Both the position numbers and the translations under genes were made by a program. 64,000 bases of DNA, taken from assembly GCA_903926075.1 (NCBI GenBank), contig CAIYHQ010000128.1, positions 62,001-126,000 of the forward strand. Direction: 5' to 3'. The DNA is from an uncultured Methanomicrobiales archaeon. Its GTDB lineage: Archaea; Halobacteriota; Methanomicrobia; Methanomicrobiales; Methanospirillaceae. How positions within the stretch are numbered: position 1 is the first letter of the stretch; the number at the start of each line of letters is the position of its first letter. A model generated the notes under the pieces. It was not told the DNA's origin, did no database searches, and saw nothing but the letters and a program-made list of their open reading frames with translations. Below, in pieces: positions 18,099-27,770 of this stretch.

Positions 18099-19247
18099 TT
18101 GACAGTAAGTGAATTATGGCGAAGATATCGGCTTCTTGTTGATTCTACGATTTCTTATCAGAGTTTTTTTAATCGGATTGATAGCCGTTTTTGCATTTTT
18201 GTTCGCACTGTGCTGTTTAATTCGATTGAAAAAGTATCTGAAAACGCATTACCTGAAGTTAAAGCAAAATATCAGCGATTCCAATCAATTTTTATCAAGG
18301 ACAACACAGTCATCCGACTTCACGAAAAACTTGCAAAAAAATACCCCGCGACACGGTCGAGAAGAGTAATAGCCGGGTTAAAAGTTAGCGTTCTTTTCAA
18401 CGCTATCAGATTGACTCCGACAAGTATCTCATTCGTGAGTGAAAAAACTCATGACATAAAAACATTAAAAATTGGGCCATGGATTCGTAATTCATTGATT
18501 ATTATGGATCTGGGTTTTTATCGACATTGGACGTTTGCAAAAATTATCGAAAACAAAGGATTTTTTATTAGTCGGCTGAAAAAGAATGCAAAACCCCGAA
18601 TTGAAAAAATTCTAACACCCTGTCCGGATTTTTTCTTACAATCAATTAAGGGATTATCATGGAATGAAATTCTTGAAAAATACCCCTATGATCAGTTTGA
18701 AGCAGTTATTTCATTTCCATTTAAACGGCATAAAAATAATGGAAAACGTAAACAGGATATGCTAAAAGTCCGCTGTGTGGCTAGGTATAACCGAGAGTTA
18801 CAAACTTGGCATTCGTATATTACAAATCTGCAGAGAGATGAATTCTCAGTCGATGAAATTTATGAATTATATCGGTTTCGTTGGGAAATTGAGATGATAT
18901 TTAAAGAGTTAAAATCCGAGTTTGATCTAGGAAAAATCTCAACGAAAAAAAATAAGGTAATCGAATCACAAATCTACTGTTGTATACTAAAACTTGTTTT
19001 GAGTAGGCAATTATTCCTCATCCTTCAAATAAATAGTGCTGAAAAATCTGAACAGCATTATAGTCCATTGCTCTGGACACGAGTCTTTCAGGAAAATTGT
19101 TACAAAATACTTGATCTTATTCGACATGAATTGAAAGGAAATGTATTTCTTGATCAATTGTGGGGAGAATTATGTCATCAATTAACGGTTCTCTCAAAAC
19201 GATATAAAAAGGGACCCTCACTTCACCAGGTAATATTCACACTATAA
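18099..19247 (+). pseudogene. IS4-type transposase, 5' end interrupted by the IS1634 element
   Basis: A 382-codon frame (TTG 18099) encodes an IS4-type DDE transposase: FIKDNTVIRLHEKL, LIIMDLGFYRHW and the Y-x2-R-x3-E-x6-K signature YRFRWEIEMIFKELKSEF. The frame is open upstream (VITSTSHTR) right to the IS1634 right end at 18055, and a fragment at 22845-23081 shows what precedes this point in a related copy (YVIIFSTKSHTQMTVSELW). So the natural N-terminal part is missing or lies on the other side of the IS1634 element. The catalytic domain looks intact. Confidence 0.75.
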
Positions 19248-19486
19248 AAATAGAAGTGAACAGTTTCGTCATCAATTGATTGAGCCTGGGCTATAGAAAA
19301 AAAATGATGATATTTACGTTATTTCTCTTATTCTAATGTGTGAAACGTTTTAATTCGATTTATTATTGTATTTTTCCAGTTGTTGAATGTCATGAGAAAA
19401 AAAATTGGCATCTGACTTAATTTATCAATATGAATTAATATTACAAATCTTAAATTATGTGTGAATTCAAGGAAGATTTGACCTTA
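19248..19486. other. AT-rich gap between transposase and methylase remnant
   Basis: No gene is supported here. The stretch holds the presumed right end of the IS4-type element, but no matching inverted repeat could be identified because its left end is disrupted. Confidence 0.4.
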
Positions 19487-20597
19487 AACTGAGATACATG
19501 AAGGTGATCTAATTGCAGACTTCTTCGCCGGTTCCGGTACTAGCCTTGCAGTAGCCGAAAAACTTGGTCGTAAATGGATAGGTTCCGATCTCGGCAAATT
19601 TGCCATTCACACCACTCGCAAAAGGATGATTGGTGTCCAGCGGGAGATGAAAAAATCAGGAAAAGATTTCCGGGCTTTTGAAGTCCTCAACCTTGGCAAA
19701 TATGAACACCAGCACTATATTGGAATAAACGAAAATCTCGGTGATGAAGAAAAACAAAAACAACTCGAACAGAAGGAGAAAGATTTTGTTGCACTCATAC
19801 TTCACGCTTATTGGGCTGAAATTGTTACGAATTTCTCTACTTTTCACGGAAAGAAACAGAACAGGCTAGTATCAGTAGGACCGGTAAATCTTCCGGTCAC
19901 CCGGCTCTTTGTTGAAGAGGTTATCTCTGAATGTAGACAGAAAAGAATTACGAAAGTGGATATCCTTGGATTTGAATTTGAGATGGGACTATTCCCCAAC
20001 GTACAGGAAGAAGCAAAGTCTAAAGGTATCGACCTTTCACTCAAATATATTCCGCGTGAAGCCTTTGATAAACGGGCCATCGAGAAGAACCAGGTAGTAT
20101 TCCACGATGTCTCATACATAGAAGTAACTCCTCATATCAAAGGGAATTCAATATCAGTAGAACTCACTGACTTTTCAGTCCATTATAACCAGGACACGAT
20201 TGCAAATGCTGAAGCCATGCTTAAAGAAGGTTGAAGCAAAATTGTTGTTGATGACGGCCAGATTGTAAAAATTATTAAAGATAAAAGTGGAGTTGTAAAA
20301 AGACAAAATCTGACCAGTTCCTGGACCGACTGGATAGATTACCGGTCTGTGGATTTTGATTACGAAAGCAAAAAAGAGATTATCTCTATCAAAAACGAGG
20401 AAGCTATAATCGAGGTGATATGGTCTGGAGATTATATATTTGAAAATGAGTGGCAATCTTTCCGTACAAAGAGAGAACGGAGTCTCGAACTGAAAAGCAT
20501 CTCGAAGGAATGCCTGCTCGGAAGACGAAAGATAGCCGTAAAAGTGGTTGACATCTTTGGAAATGACACAGTGAATATAATCGATGTGTATATCTGA
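19487..20597 (+). pseudogene. mod: Type III restriction-modification methylase (Mod), truncated and interrupted
   Basis: The frame begins abruptly after a stop and encodes the SAM-binding motif I of an N-6 adenine methylase, [20 protein letters not shown], then [17 protein letters not shown] and the Mod C-terminal region. The N-terminal half with the catalytic DPPY-type motif is absent. An in-frame TGA at 20232-20234 interrupts the C-terminal part, after which the same frame continues (SKIVVDDGQIVKIIKDKSG...) to a stop at 20597. It is non-functional as it stands. The KilA-N and Res genes follow immediately, the usual order of such loci. Confidence 0.8.
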
Positions 20598-20605
20598 GAT
20601 AAATA

Positions 20606-21422
20606 ATGACATCAATCAAGGTACTTGATAAAGAAGTTGCTATATGTGTTCAGAATGAAGAGGATTATATCTGCATCACCGATATTGCACGCTATAAAGA
20701 TTCTGACCGAACTGATGATCTAATTCGGAATTGGATACGAAATAGGAATACTATTGAGTTTTTAGGGATCTGGGAACAATTGAATAACCCGAATTTTAAT
20801 CCCGTCGAATTCGACGGGTTTAGAAAACAGGCAGGACTCAACAGTTTCACCCTTACACCTAAACAATGGATAAAACAGACAGGAGCTATCGGACTTGTCT
20901 CGAAAGCCGGTCGATATGGTGGCACTTATGCTCACAAAGATATCGCTTTTGAATTTGCCTCCTGGATATCGGTAGAATTTAAACTATTATCTGATAAAAG
21001 AATTTCAGCGGCTCAAAGACGAAGAAAGAAGACAACTGGGCTGGGACATCAGACGCAACCTGTCAAAAATTAATTACCGAATTCATACTGATGCTATTAA
21101 AGAAAATTTAATCCCTGTTGAGTTATCCAAACAACAGATAAACCGGATATATGCATCCGAAGCTGACCTTCTCAACATGGCATTGTCCGGAATAACTGCG
21201 AAAGAATGGAGAGAAGAGAATCCTGATAAAAAAGGAAACATACGTGATTATGCATACATATCACAACTCGTCTGCCTGTCAAATCTTGAAAACCTAAATG
21301 CCCTTTTCATAAATGAAAACGTCTCTCAAAACGAAAGACTCTTGAAACTCAATAAAATTGCTATCCATCAGATGAAACTTCTGACAGAAGACTCAAATAT
21401 CACCCGATTAGGGAGGAAATAA
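20606..21422 (+). pseudogene. KilA-N domain protein, frameshifted
   Basis: The first part (MTSIKVLDKEVAICVQNEED..., about 20606-20985) is a KilA-N DNA-binding-type domain with the signature ITDIARY and later GRYGGTYAHKDIAFEFASWIS. Near 20985-21000 an extra base shifts the frame: the natural continuation EFQRLKDEERRQLGWDIRRN is found in the +1 frame and runs on to NITRLGRK with a stop at 21422. Genes of this type often sit between mod and res of type III systems; the role there is not established. Confidence 0.8.
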
Positions 21423-21423
21423 C

Positions 21424-22606
21424 ATGGCACTTCATCCAGAATTCCCAAGTGATCCATATGTTATCCTTGACCCCGATCACCGCTGGTTCCCTGCTGACGA
21501 ACTACTCCGAACAGAAGGATATGAAAAACTTCTGCCACCGCTTGTCGCAAGTCTCCGGAAAAAAGTCAAAACATGAAGAGACAAAGGGTATGAAGGTGCA
21601 AGCGAAACAAGCCGTGCACTAATCGAATGGTGGTTCAAAACAGAACACTTAATTCCACAAGCGGATGGATCATTCTTTCATTTCAGATACTATTTTGCAC
21701 AACGTGAAGCAATCGAGACTATCATCTACCTTCATGAAATAGCTGAGATAAAGGACAAATACGATCTCCTCCGCTACGACAGTTCTCAGGCTATTTCATC
21801 CGGGATGTTTCCTGAAACCTGGAACCGATATGTTGTAAAAATGGCGACCGGGAGTGGAAAGACCAAAGTAATGAGCCTGCTCCTGGCATGGAGTTATTAT
21901 CACAAACTCTATGAGGAAAACTCGATTACTATCCCGAAATTTTCTTGTCATCACCCCTAATATCATTGTGCTCGACAGGATTCGGGCTGATTTCGATGGG
22001 TTAAAGATCTTTTTTACTGATCCTATTCTCCCGGATAACGGATACGAAGGACAAAACTGGCAGGATGATTTTCAACTTACTTTGCATATCCAGGGCGAAG
22101 TCAACATCACACGAAAGACAGGGGATATCTTCCTGACCAACATTCACCGTGTCTATGACAGCAACACCAAACCACCAACCTTTGATGATGAAGACACGAT
22201 GGCATATTTCCTGGGTCCCAAACCCGTGGGAGCAACCACTGATTCTAAACTGGATCTCGGTGACATCGTAAGAGATATCGATGAATTAATGGTTCTAAAT
22301 GACGAGGCTCATCATGTCCGCGATGAAACACTTGCCTGGTTTAAATCAATTCAGGACATCCACAACCGCATTCTTCAAAAAGACGGCAGGTTCTCCATGC
22401 AGATAGATGTTACTGCAACTCCTCGTCATAATAATGGAGCTATATTTGTCCAAACTATTTCAGATTATCCTCTCGTTGAGACAATTTATCAGAACATAGT
22501 AAAACACCCGGTACTTCCTGATTCTGCTAGCAGGGCGAAACTTTCGGGAAAAAAGAAAGCGCTAAAAGAAATTCAACAGGAAATATCTTTTTTGGATCGG
22601 ATTTGA
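21424..22606 (+). pseudogene. res: Type III restriction enzyme Res subunit, truncated and disrupted
   Basis: The frame starts MALHPEFPSDPYVILDPDHRW right after the KilA-N gene. It shows the helicase Walker A motif MATGSGKTKV, the DEAH box LNDEAHHV and motif III VTATPRHN. It is broken by an in-frame TGA at about 21574-21576, by a frameshift near 21930-21940 (the continuation NFLVITPNIIVLDRI is in another frame), and by loss of everything after about residue 390, including the rest of the helicase and the nuclease domain. The whole restriction system is dead. Confidence 0.85.
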
Positions 22607-22844
22607 AATTTAGATTCTATTGCCGTTTTAGCAATTTCTTTAAAACAGACTGTTTTGCTAATTTTTTACTAAACAAGCTCTGATTTGAACCCAAATTAGG
22701 AACCAGGGCTACCATAGCATACTAATATATATACCAGCCGAATTGATTCATAAAAAAAATGGGAGTTGAGTATGGTCTTAAGCTGGATAAGGTTGTAAAC
22801 CAACCTATTCATTAACCGATGACATATAGAAATTCTTGATTAAT
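22607..22844. other. AT-rich junction after the res remnant
   Basis: No gene is seen. The region links the broken 3' end of res to the antisense IS4 fragment, so it probably contains the deletion scar. Confidence 0.4.
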
Positions 22845-23081
22845 CTAGGTGGAAAAACTTTGATACTTAACATCTGAATCAACAAGAAGCAGATAATGAC
22901 GCCATAATTCACTTACTGTCATCTGTGTATGACTTTTTGTTGAAAAGATTATCACATAGAGAAGATAAACTGAATGAATTTTTCTTAACCATTTAATATA
23001 TCTATTGTCGTTTGCCAGCGTATAAATCTCGGTATAACAAAGGATAGAATCAAATCTACCCTCTTTCTGACACCTGATCAT
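22845..23081 (-). pseudogene. 5' fragment of an IS4-type transposase
   Basis: The 78-codon frame ends YVIIFSTKSHTQMTVSELWRHYLLLVDSDVKYQSF. This matches the beginning of the IS4-type transposase at 18099 (LTVSELWRRYRLLVDS...YQSFF) in inverted orientation, and adds about 50 residues upstream that are missing there. It stops before the catalytic domain. Its presence next to the truncated res gene suggests IS-mediated deletion. Confidence 0.7.
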
Positions 23082-23206
23082 TTCAGGGAAGTAAATATAA
23101 CTTCCAAATTTATAAAAACGAAAAAAATATAAACTCTTGTAATTCTCGTGTTACTGACTAATTTTAGCTCACCTATATGACACTAAATTGAGATGCATGG
23201 TTCCGC

Positions 23207-23791
23207 TCACGGGATGGATCGGCTTCGCTCAAACTCATCGAACTCCTCGCTCGTCAGCCCGAAGAGCAGCTTGTCGAAGTAACGCCCATCCGTATAGAAG
23301 GCGCGTCGGATCCGACCTTCGTCCCGGAACCCGAAGATCCGGTGCAGACGCACAGACGGCTCGTTGCCGCAGAGCGTGATCGAGTTCGCCTTCTGACAGC
23401 GCAGCTCGTAGAACCCGTAGCGCAAGAGCAGCTGCACGGCTTCGGTCGCAAAACCTCGGCGTCGATATGCACGGAAGATGCGGATGCCGAACGTGAAGGT
23501 CCCGCTCCGGTTGTTCCAATCTCGGAGGTTCGCATCGCCCACCATCGTTCCGTCCAACGTCTCGACGACGAGACGAAGATCCTGGTCGGGCGGTTGCTTC
23601 GCCTCGCGCTCGATGCTATCTTTCAGTGTCTCTGGAGATTCGAGCGGTTTGATGGTTCCTTCCGAGAGACGGATAGCCTCGCTGTCCTGTTCCTCCGCCC
23701 GTAGCACCTCTACGTCTCCGACAGAGAATGCCCGCAATCGTATCTTGTCCCCCTGCCAGAAACACCCCAAGGGGGGCAGCTTGTCGCTCAT
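23207..23791 (-). CDS. GNAT N-acetyltransferase (RimJ/RimL-type), GC-rich
   Basis: The 194-residue protein has the RimJ/RimL-like pattern: an N-terminal GDKIRLRAFSVGDVEVL, LVVETLDGTMVGDANLRDWN, the acetyl-CoA pyrophosphate-binding segment FRAYRRRGFATEAVQLLLRYGF, and a C-terminal NEPSVRLHRIFGFRDEGRIRRAFY. It transfers an acetyl group to an amine of unknown identity. GC content and codon use (many CG-rich third positions) differ sharply from neighbours. The gene begins 6 bases after the stop of the Cys-rich gene, so the two form an operon and probably arrived together, likely from a bacterium. Confidence 0.8.
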   Translation of the reverse strand: MSDKLPPLGCFWQGDKIRLRAFSVGDVEVLRAEEQDSEAIRLSEGTIKPLESPETLKDSIEREAKQPPDQDLRLVVETLDGTMVGDANLRDWNNRSGTFTFGIRIFRAYRRRGFATEAVQLLLRYGFYELRCQKANSITLCGNEPSVRLHRIFGFRDEGRIRRAFYTDGRYFDKLLFGLTSEEFDEFERSRSIP

Positions 23792-23797
23792 GTCCAG

Positions 23798-25084
23798 TTA
23801 CCTCCTGCATCTCCGGACCCGTCGCGGATCCGCTCGGGGAATCGCCTTCGTCCTTTGGTCTTCCTCGTTCCATGCAGGTCTCGGCTCGGGCGGGACCATG
23901 CCCGGCAGGTGAAGCAGCGCTTCCGCTTTCAGCCGCACACGCCGCGTTTGGGCGATCTTGGGATTTCTTCCGCGGGTGCCGATGCGCCTCGCAAACAATC
24001 CCGGGCGTTTCGCCTCCACCAGGATTCCGAAGTCCAGCAGCTTGCGGATCAGCTTGGGTTCCATGTCGATCCCAGTCATCCTCCGCATGGCTCGCAGCGC
24101 CTCATTCACCGTGCGGCCTTCGAAGTAAGACAGCAATTCAATGATTACGGCCGGAACGGCGATCGGGTCGTAGCACGAGTACCCCACCACTTGCACGCGA
24201 CCGTCAGCTAGGGGGTGTACCTCGAATCGCCCCGGACAGACGGTACGCGGCAGTCTGGTGGAGCACAGGGCGCGATAGGCCTTGCGTGCCAAGCGTAGAT
24301 AGAGGGCTGCTTCCGGCCCTCCGATGGCGAGCACGTCCCAAGGAGAGAGTGCCGAGACGCGTCGGCCGCATTCGCAGTAGAACTCGGCCTCGCGACCGAC
24401 CCAAGGCCCCCAGAGCGCGAAATGTGCGGCGGGATCTCCGGTTTCCTCCAGCAGGCTGGAAGCGAATTTCGCAGGGATGCCACAATCGGCGGCCTCCATC
24501 GTTCGCTTCAGGTTCTCCTCTGGAAGGCGCAGTTGCGTCAGACACCAGAAGGCCAAGGCACGTTCCAGGCTCTTGAGCAGAGGCTCCATCGCCTCTCTCC
24601 AGAACGTAAAGCCCACCTGTCCTCGCGTATGCTTGCAGAACCACGTCGCACAAGTGGCGTTGCGATGATCCCAAATGCCACAGCGACCGCCAGCCGAATC
24701 CTCAACGTAGTAAGGACAGCACAGGCGAAGTGAGCATCCCATGTACGTGGCCCGGTCATAGAGCAGACGGTATACCGGTGGTTTCTTTAGCAACAGAGGC
24801 GTGGCCATGAACAGTGCGTTCACACGCTCCTCCATGACAGCGCGGGCCTGTGCCATGCCGCGTTCGGTCTCGTTGAGGACATTGCCAACCTGGAAGTTGA
24901 AGAGGTCGGGATGGTAACTACAGCACTTGGTGCGGGGATGGATGTTCCATGTCCCATCCCGTCCGTGTGCCGCGGACAGCAGGACACAGGGCTGACAGAC
25001 CGTCTCACTTTCCGATGGGATGGGACCACCCAAGAACTCGCGCACCCACTGGGCTTGGATAGAAGGGAGTGTGGTATTGGACAT
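23798..25084 (-). CDS. Cys-rich metal-binding-like protein with C-terminal PqqD-like segment, GC-rich
   Basis: This 428-residue protein has two parts. Residues 30-152 hold CxxC (30-33), CC (54-55), C117, CC (122-123) followed by PYY, C135, C145 and C150; the spacing C-P-Y...GGRCGIWDHRNATC is like the YkgJ-type metal-chelating domain (C-P-F...G-x-C-x-I-Y-x-x-R-x-x-x-C). Residues about 315-370 (PAVIIELLSYFEGRTVNEAL, then a helix ending KLLDFGILVE) look like a small winged-helix domain of the PqqD/RiPP-recognition type. The last 50 residues are basic. No signal peptide. It is GC-rich like the GNAT gene downstream and clearly foreign. Family and function were not recognised; the domain readings are by eye. 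Confidence 0.6.
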   Translation of the reverse strand: MSNTTLPSIQAQWVREFLGGPIPSESETVCQPCVLLSAAHGRDGTWNIHPRTKCCSYHPDLFNFQVGNVLNETERGMAQARAVMEERVNALFMATPLLLKKPPVYRLLYDRATYMGCSLRLCCPYYVEDSAGGRCGIWDHRNATCATWFCKHTRGQVGFTFWREAMEPLLKSLERALAFWCLTQLRLPEENLKRTMEAADCGIPAKFASSLLEETGDPAAHFALWGPWVGREAEFYCECGRRVSALSPWDVLAIGGPEAALYLRLARKAYRALCSTRLPRTVCPGRFEVHPLADGRVQVVGYSCYDPIAVPAVIIELLSYFEGRTVNEALRAMRRMTGIDMEPKLIRKLLDFGILVEAKRPGLFARRIGTRGRNPKIAQTRRVRLKAEALLHLPGMVPPEPRPAWNEEDQRTKAIPRADPRRVRRCRR

Positions 25085-25715
25085 GTCTATTGCTATTAAT
25101 TCGTCATTTTTCGGTATTTATAATTATTTGCAGATTAAATTTACCAATAAGTGCCTTTCCAATTAGCAAAATTGTAAAAAAAAAAGTATCGATTTTATTA
25201 AAATCGAGGAGCTTTATACTCTAATTTTTGAAAACGTTATGTCTCCAGGACATATCGGTATATTTATATACTGATATGTCACCAAAAATGGTCCCATTCA
25301 CTGAAGAGTTATATTCAAAGGTTTTTGAAGAAAAACTTCAATCCATTTTAATGCTTGAAATACGTTCCTTGTTTTTTGTGGAACCTTATGCAACAGCAAA
25401 AAATTTCCCATTTTCCCAATTAAAGGCCAATTACCTCTACTGTTCTGATACCTTTATCAAAACGACGAGGAATTTTTACTTTACCCCTTTATAAACTCTT
25501 CACAAAATGATATAACCAAACTGTTTTGAAATAAAGGCAAAAATAATCTATAAAATATCTGCAGTAATTCTATCTTTAAATAGCCCTATTTTATCACTTT
25601 ATCTTAACTGAGAAACGTCACCTGTTTTACTACAAGCAAATGTTCACCTTCAAAATTTAAACCCAGTATAACCCCAATAAATCACCCTAAAAATGGTTAT
25701 TTTTGGAAGGCATTA
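25085..25715. other. AT-rich region after the GC-rich cassette
   Basis: GC content drops sharply at about 25090. Apart from the doubtful reading frame at 25228-25494, nothing recognisable is present. Confidence 0.4.
25228..25494 (+). CDS. Doubtful hypothetical ORF
   Basis: An 88-codon frame; a start at the internal Met (MSPKMVPFTEELYSKVFEEKL) would be more natural. No family, motif or clear ribosome-binding site is visible, and it may be a remnant. Confidence 0.25.
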   Translation: MKTLCLQDISVYLYTDMSPKMVPFTEELYSKVFEEKLQSILMLEIRSLFFVEPYATAKNFPFSQLKANYLYCSDTFIKTTRNFYFTPL

Positions 25716-25973
25716 CTACCTCCCCAAATCAAGCCCCAAAACCTCAACCTTTTCAAAGAACCGGACCGACTGCAGCCCAAGGTACTTGAGCTCGTCATTG
25801 TTGAGGGAACCAGTTTGTTTAAACTTGATATAACAAGCTGTTTCGTCACCAAAGGCGAGAATTACATCAGTTAAGGCTTTGATTCTTCTATTCTTCAAAA
25901 AGGAGGTGAGACCTCCCACCAGGGCAAGAGACCCGGTGAGAAGATGGAACACCTCCTCTGTTCCTATGTTCAT
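25716..25973 (-). CDS. Small hypothetical protein downstream of a secreted-protein pseudogene
   Basis: An 85-residue protein, MNIGTEEVFHLLTGSLALVGGLTS..., with a short hydrophobic stretch near residues 8-24 and a mixed charged C-terminal half. Its ATG follows the stop of the upstream gene within 6 bases, indicating co-transcription. The frame is intact although its partner is frameshifted. No family recognised. Confidence 0.5.
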   Translation of the reverse strand: MNIGTEEVFHLLTGSLALVGGLTSFLKNRRIKALTDVILAFGDETACYIKFKQTGSLNNDELKYLGLQSVRFFEKVEVLGLDLGR

Positions 25974-25979
25974 TGTGTT

Positions 25980-26640
25980 TTATCTCCGTACATTCATGGA
26001 ACGGTTCATTTTGAATTTTCCGTTTGCAAATGTCAGGTCGTCATACTTCATGTGGGAGCTGGTATTCGTCTTGTTGCTGGTTTGAGTGTCCACATGGAAT
26101 TGGGAGAATATCGCACCAACACCCTGAGCGGATAGTGCATAACCCACCCCAGAAGAACTACCGCTGCCGTGCAAAACCACACTTCCTGATGAAAGGAAAG
26201 CGTCAGTTCCGGCAGTGATGCGGCTCGATTCGGCCTTACTGTTTTTCGATCCAGATTGCGAGCCAGAAGGACATAGGTTGGAATCGTCAGAAGATGAGCC
26301 GACAGAATCCGATCCTGTTTCATCGCTATAGACTGATTCACCACCGTCCTGGCTGAAAGCAATGGTGTGGTCTACTCCGTTATTCCCTAATGACATTTCA
26401 CGCGAGAGACGGGATTTGCCGTCTCGCGAAAGGACATTCAGGCTTGAGCCTGACATTTGGTAACTGTCATTCGAGAAGTTTTCAAGGGAACTGGATACAA
26501 TCGACCCCATACTCCCTTCGGTCTCTAACATCTGAACTTACTGTGAGGACTGCAGCTATTGACTCGTATGACAGGACTACTGTCACACCGAGCACCACGA
26601 CAACTACCGTCTTGTAGAGCGTTACTCCAAATGGTTGTTT
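25980..26640 (-). pseudogene. Ser/Gly-rich secreted protein, frameshifted near its signal peptide
   Basis: A signal-peptide-like segment (LYKTVVVVVLGVTVVL, then SYESIAAVLTVSSDV) is encoded near 26530-26625. About 26520-26530 the frame must shift to continue as LETEGSMGSIVSSSLENFSND and a Ser/Gly/Asp-rich body with SGSSSGVGYALSAQGVGA, ending MNVRR. The body is low-complexity, like surface or S-layer-associated proteins. Without the shift the mature part would lack an export signal. The exact start is uncertain. Confidence 0.5.
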
Positions 26641-26786
26641 CTGCCAAAAGTTTTCTACCCCCTGTTGAGTTTCTGTTTCAGCTGGCTGAAAGGCGAGAAG
26701 TAAATGAACGAGAATAAGAAGTATTTTGTGACCATTTACCACTTTCAAATTCGGGAATGCATTAAATCAGGTAAAAGTTTCGATGG

Positions 26787-27053
26787 ATGTCGATTAGGGA
26801 GAGTGGGGGACTTCTTTTGCGTATTGCCCCTGCATCTGTCAGTATGAAATCAGTGACGGCACCCTCACCACTACTGTCGCCAATGCCCTTGCTTCAGACA
26901 CGGACTATATTTTCGCAGCTTGCGGGCCGGTTGATGCAGCGACAACCAGGAAGGCGATCGACCACTCAGGAAAGACCAATAGGACAGTTTCTTGTCGATG
27001 CTGCTGCCACCCCGGTCCTCGTCAGTACCCGGGAAGCGGAAAGAAGCCGGGAT
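26787..27053 (+). other. Decayed coding remnants
   Basis: One plus-strand frame contains YEISDGTLTTTVANALASD, then TDYIFAACGPVDAATTRKAI and ends in a Cys-rich piece. It has no natural start, and a second frame is open in parallel. The protein-like composition suggests the remains of a gene, but no family could be named. Confidence 0.25.
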
Positions 27054-27371
27054 TTATCTAAATCCAGATTTATTAAAAACCTGTTTACCCTGGTTCTCAG
27101 GTTGTTTCGTGGTTGAATACTCTGTTTTCGGTGTATTAATTGACGAACATCCATTTTCCTCTTTGCACTTTGTTTTCAGGTATATATCCTGTATACTTGC
27201 ACATCGTGTACATTCATCTATTGCGTTTGTGGGAGCTTGCATTGACTTCTGTTGCTGTGGGAGATCTACGGCGAAATGTCAGATGGTAGCTATGATGGTA
27301 CCGAGAATTGCCAGTGCGATAATGAATACGAGCAGTTTCTTTAATGCATCAGGTTGTTTTACTTCTGACAT
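27054..27371 (-). pseudogene. Small membrane protein with Cys-rich tail, nonsense mutation
   Basis: Reading from ATG 27371 gives MSEVKQPDALKKLLVFIIAL, a single transmembrane helix, then a TGA at 27279-27281. The same frame resumes HFAVDLPQQQKSMQAPTNA and a tail with several cysteines (DECTRCASIQD, TKCKEENGC) to a stop at 27054. It is homologous to 6818-6997 and to the facing copy at 27414. One base change would restore it. Confidence 0.6.
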
Positions 27372-27413
27372 TCTACGATCACATCCTCATGATTACCCTA
27401 TTTTACAAAATAC

Positions 27414-27655
27414 ATGAAAAAACTTCTTCTGTTTATCATCTGAATCGCCATTTTTGGCACACTCATTGCACTGACGGTGTTCTTAACCGCTAACCGGCCG
27501 GCACAGGACAGCATTAAGGCACTGAGCAACGGCCATATGGCAACTGTGATCTGTCAAAATGCGACTGGTCGAGTAAATACGAAGCAAATCTGAATACCTG
27601 CATGAATAATTGAAATAATAATGCCGAATGCAACCTTAATTGCACAAAAAAATAA
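27414..27655 (+). pseudogene. Second degraded copy of the small membrane protein family
   Basis: ATG 27414 begins MKKLLLFII, then TGA, then the same frame gives IAIFGTLIALTVFLTANRPAQDSIKALSN. After that a frame change is needed to reach a Cys-rich tail (CDLSKCDWSSKYEANLNTC, later NNNAECNLNCTKK). It lies tail-away from the copy at 27054-27371, with the two starts only 42 bases apart. Confidence 0.5.
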
Positions 27656-27770
27656 GATTGTTGCCGACACCGCGTATGCCTGTTAAAGGGTAGTACCCTG
27701 ATCACATGCCCTGCAGAAAACACACCTTGCTTTCTTTAAAATCAGGGTCTGAAGCAAAGACATTCACATT

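Noticed and set aside
20232-20234. In-frame TGA in the Mod gene as selenocysteine or programmed readthrough
   Set aside because: The gene is also 5' truncated and its neighbours carry independent frameshifts and stops; no selenocysteine insertion element was seen.
23188-25099. Many long antisense frames inside the GC-rich cassette
   Set aside because: They are expected from high GC content and overlap two clear genes; none shows family features.
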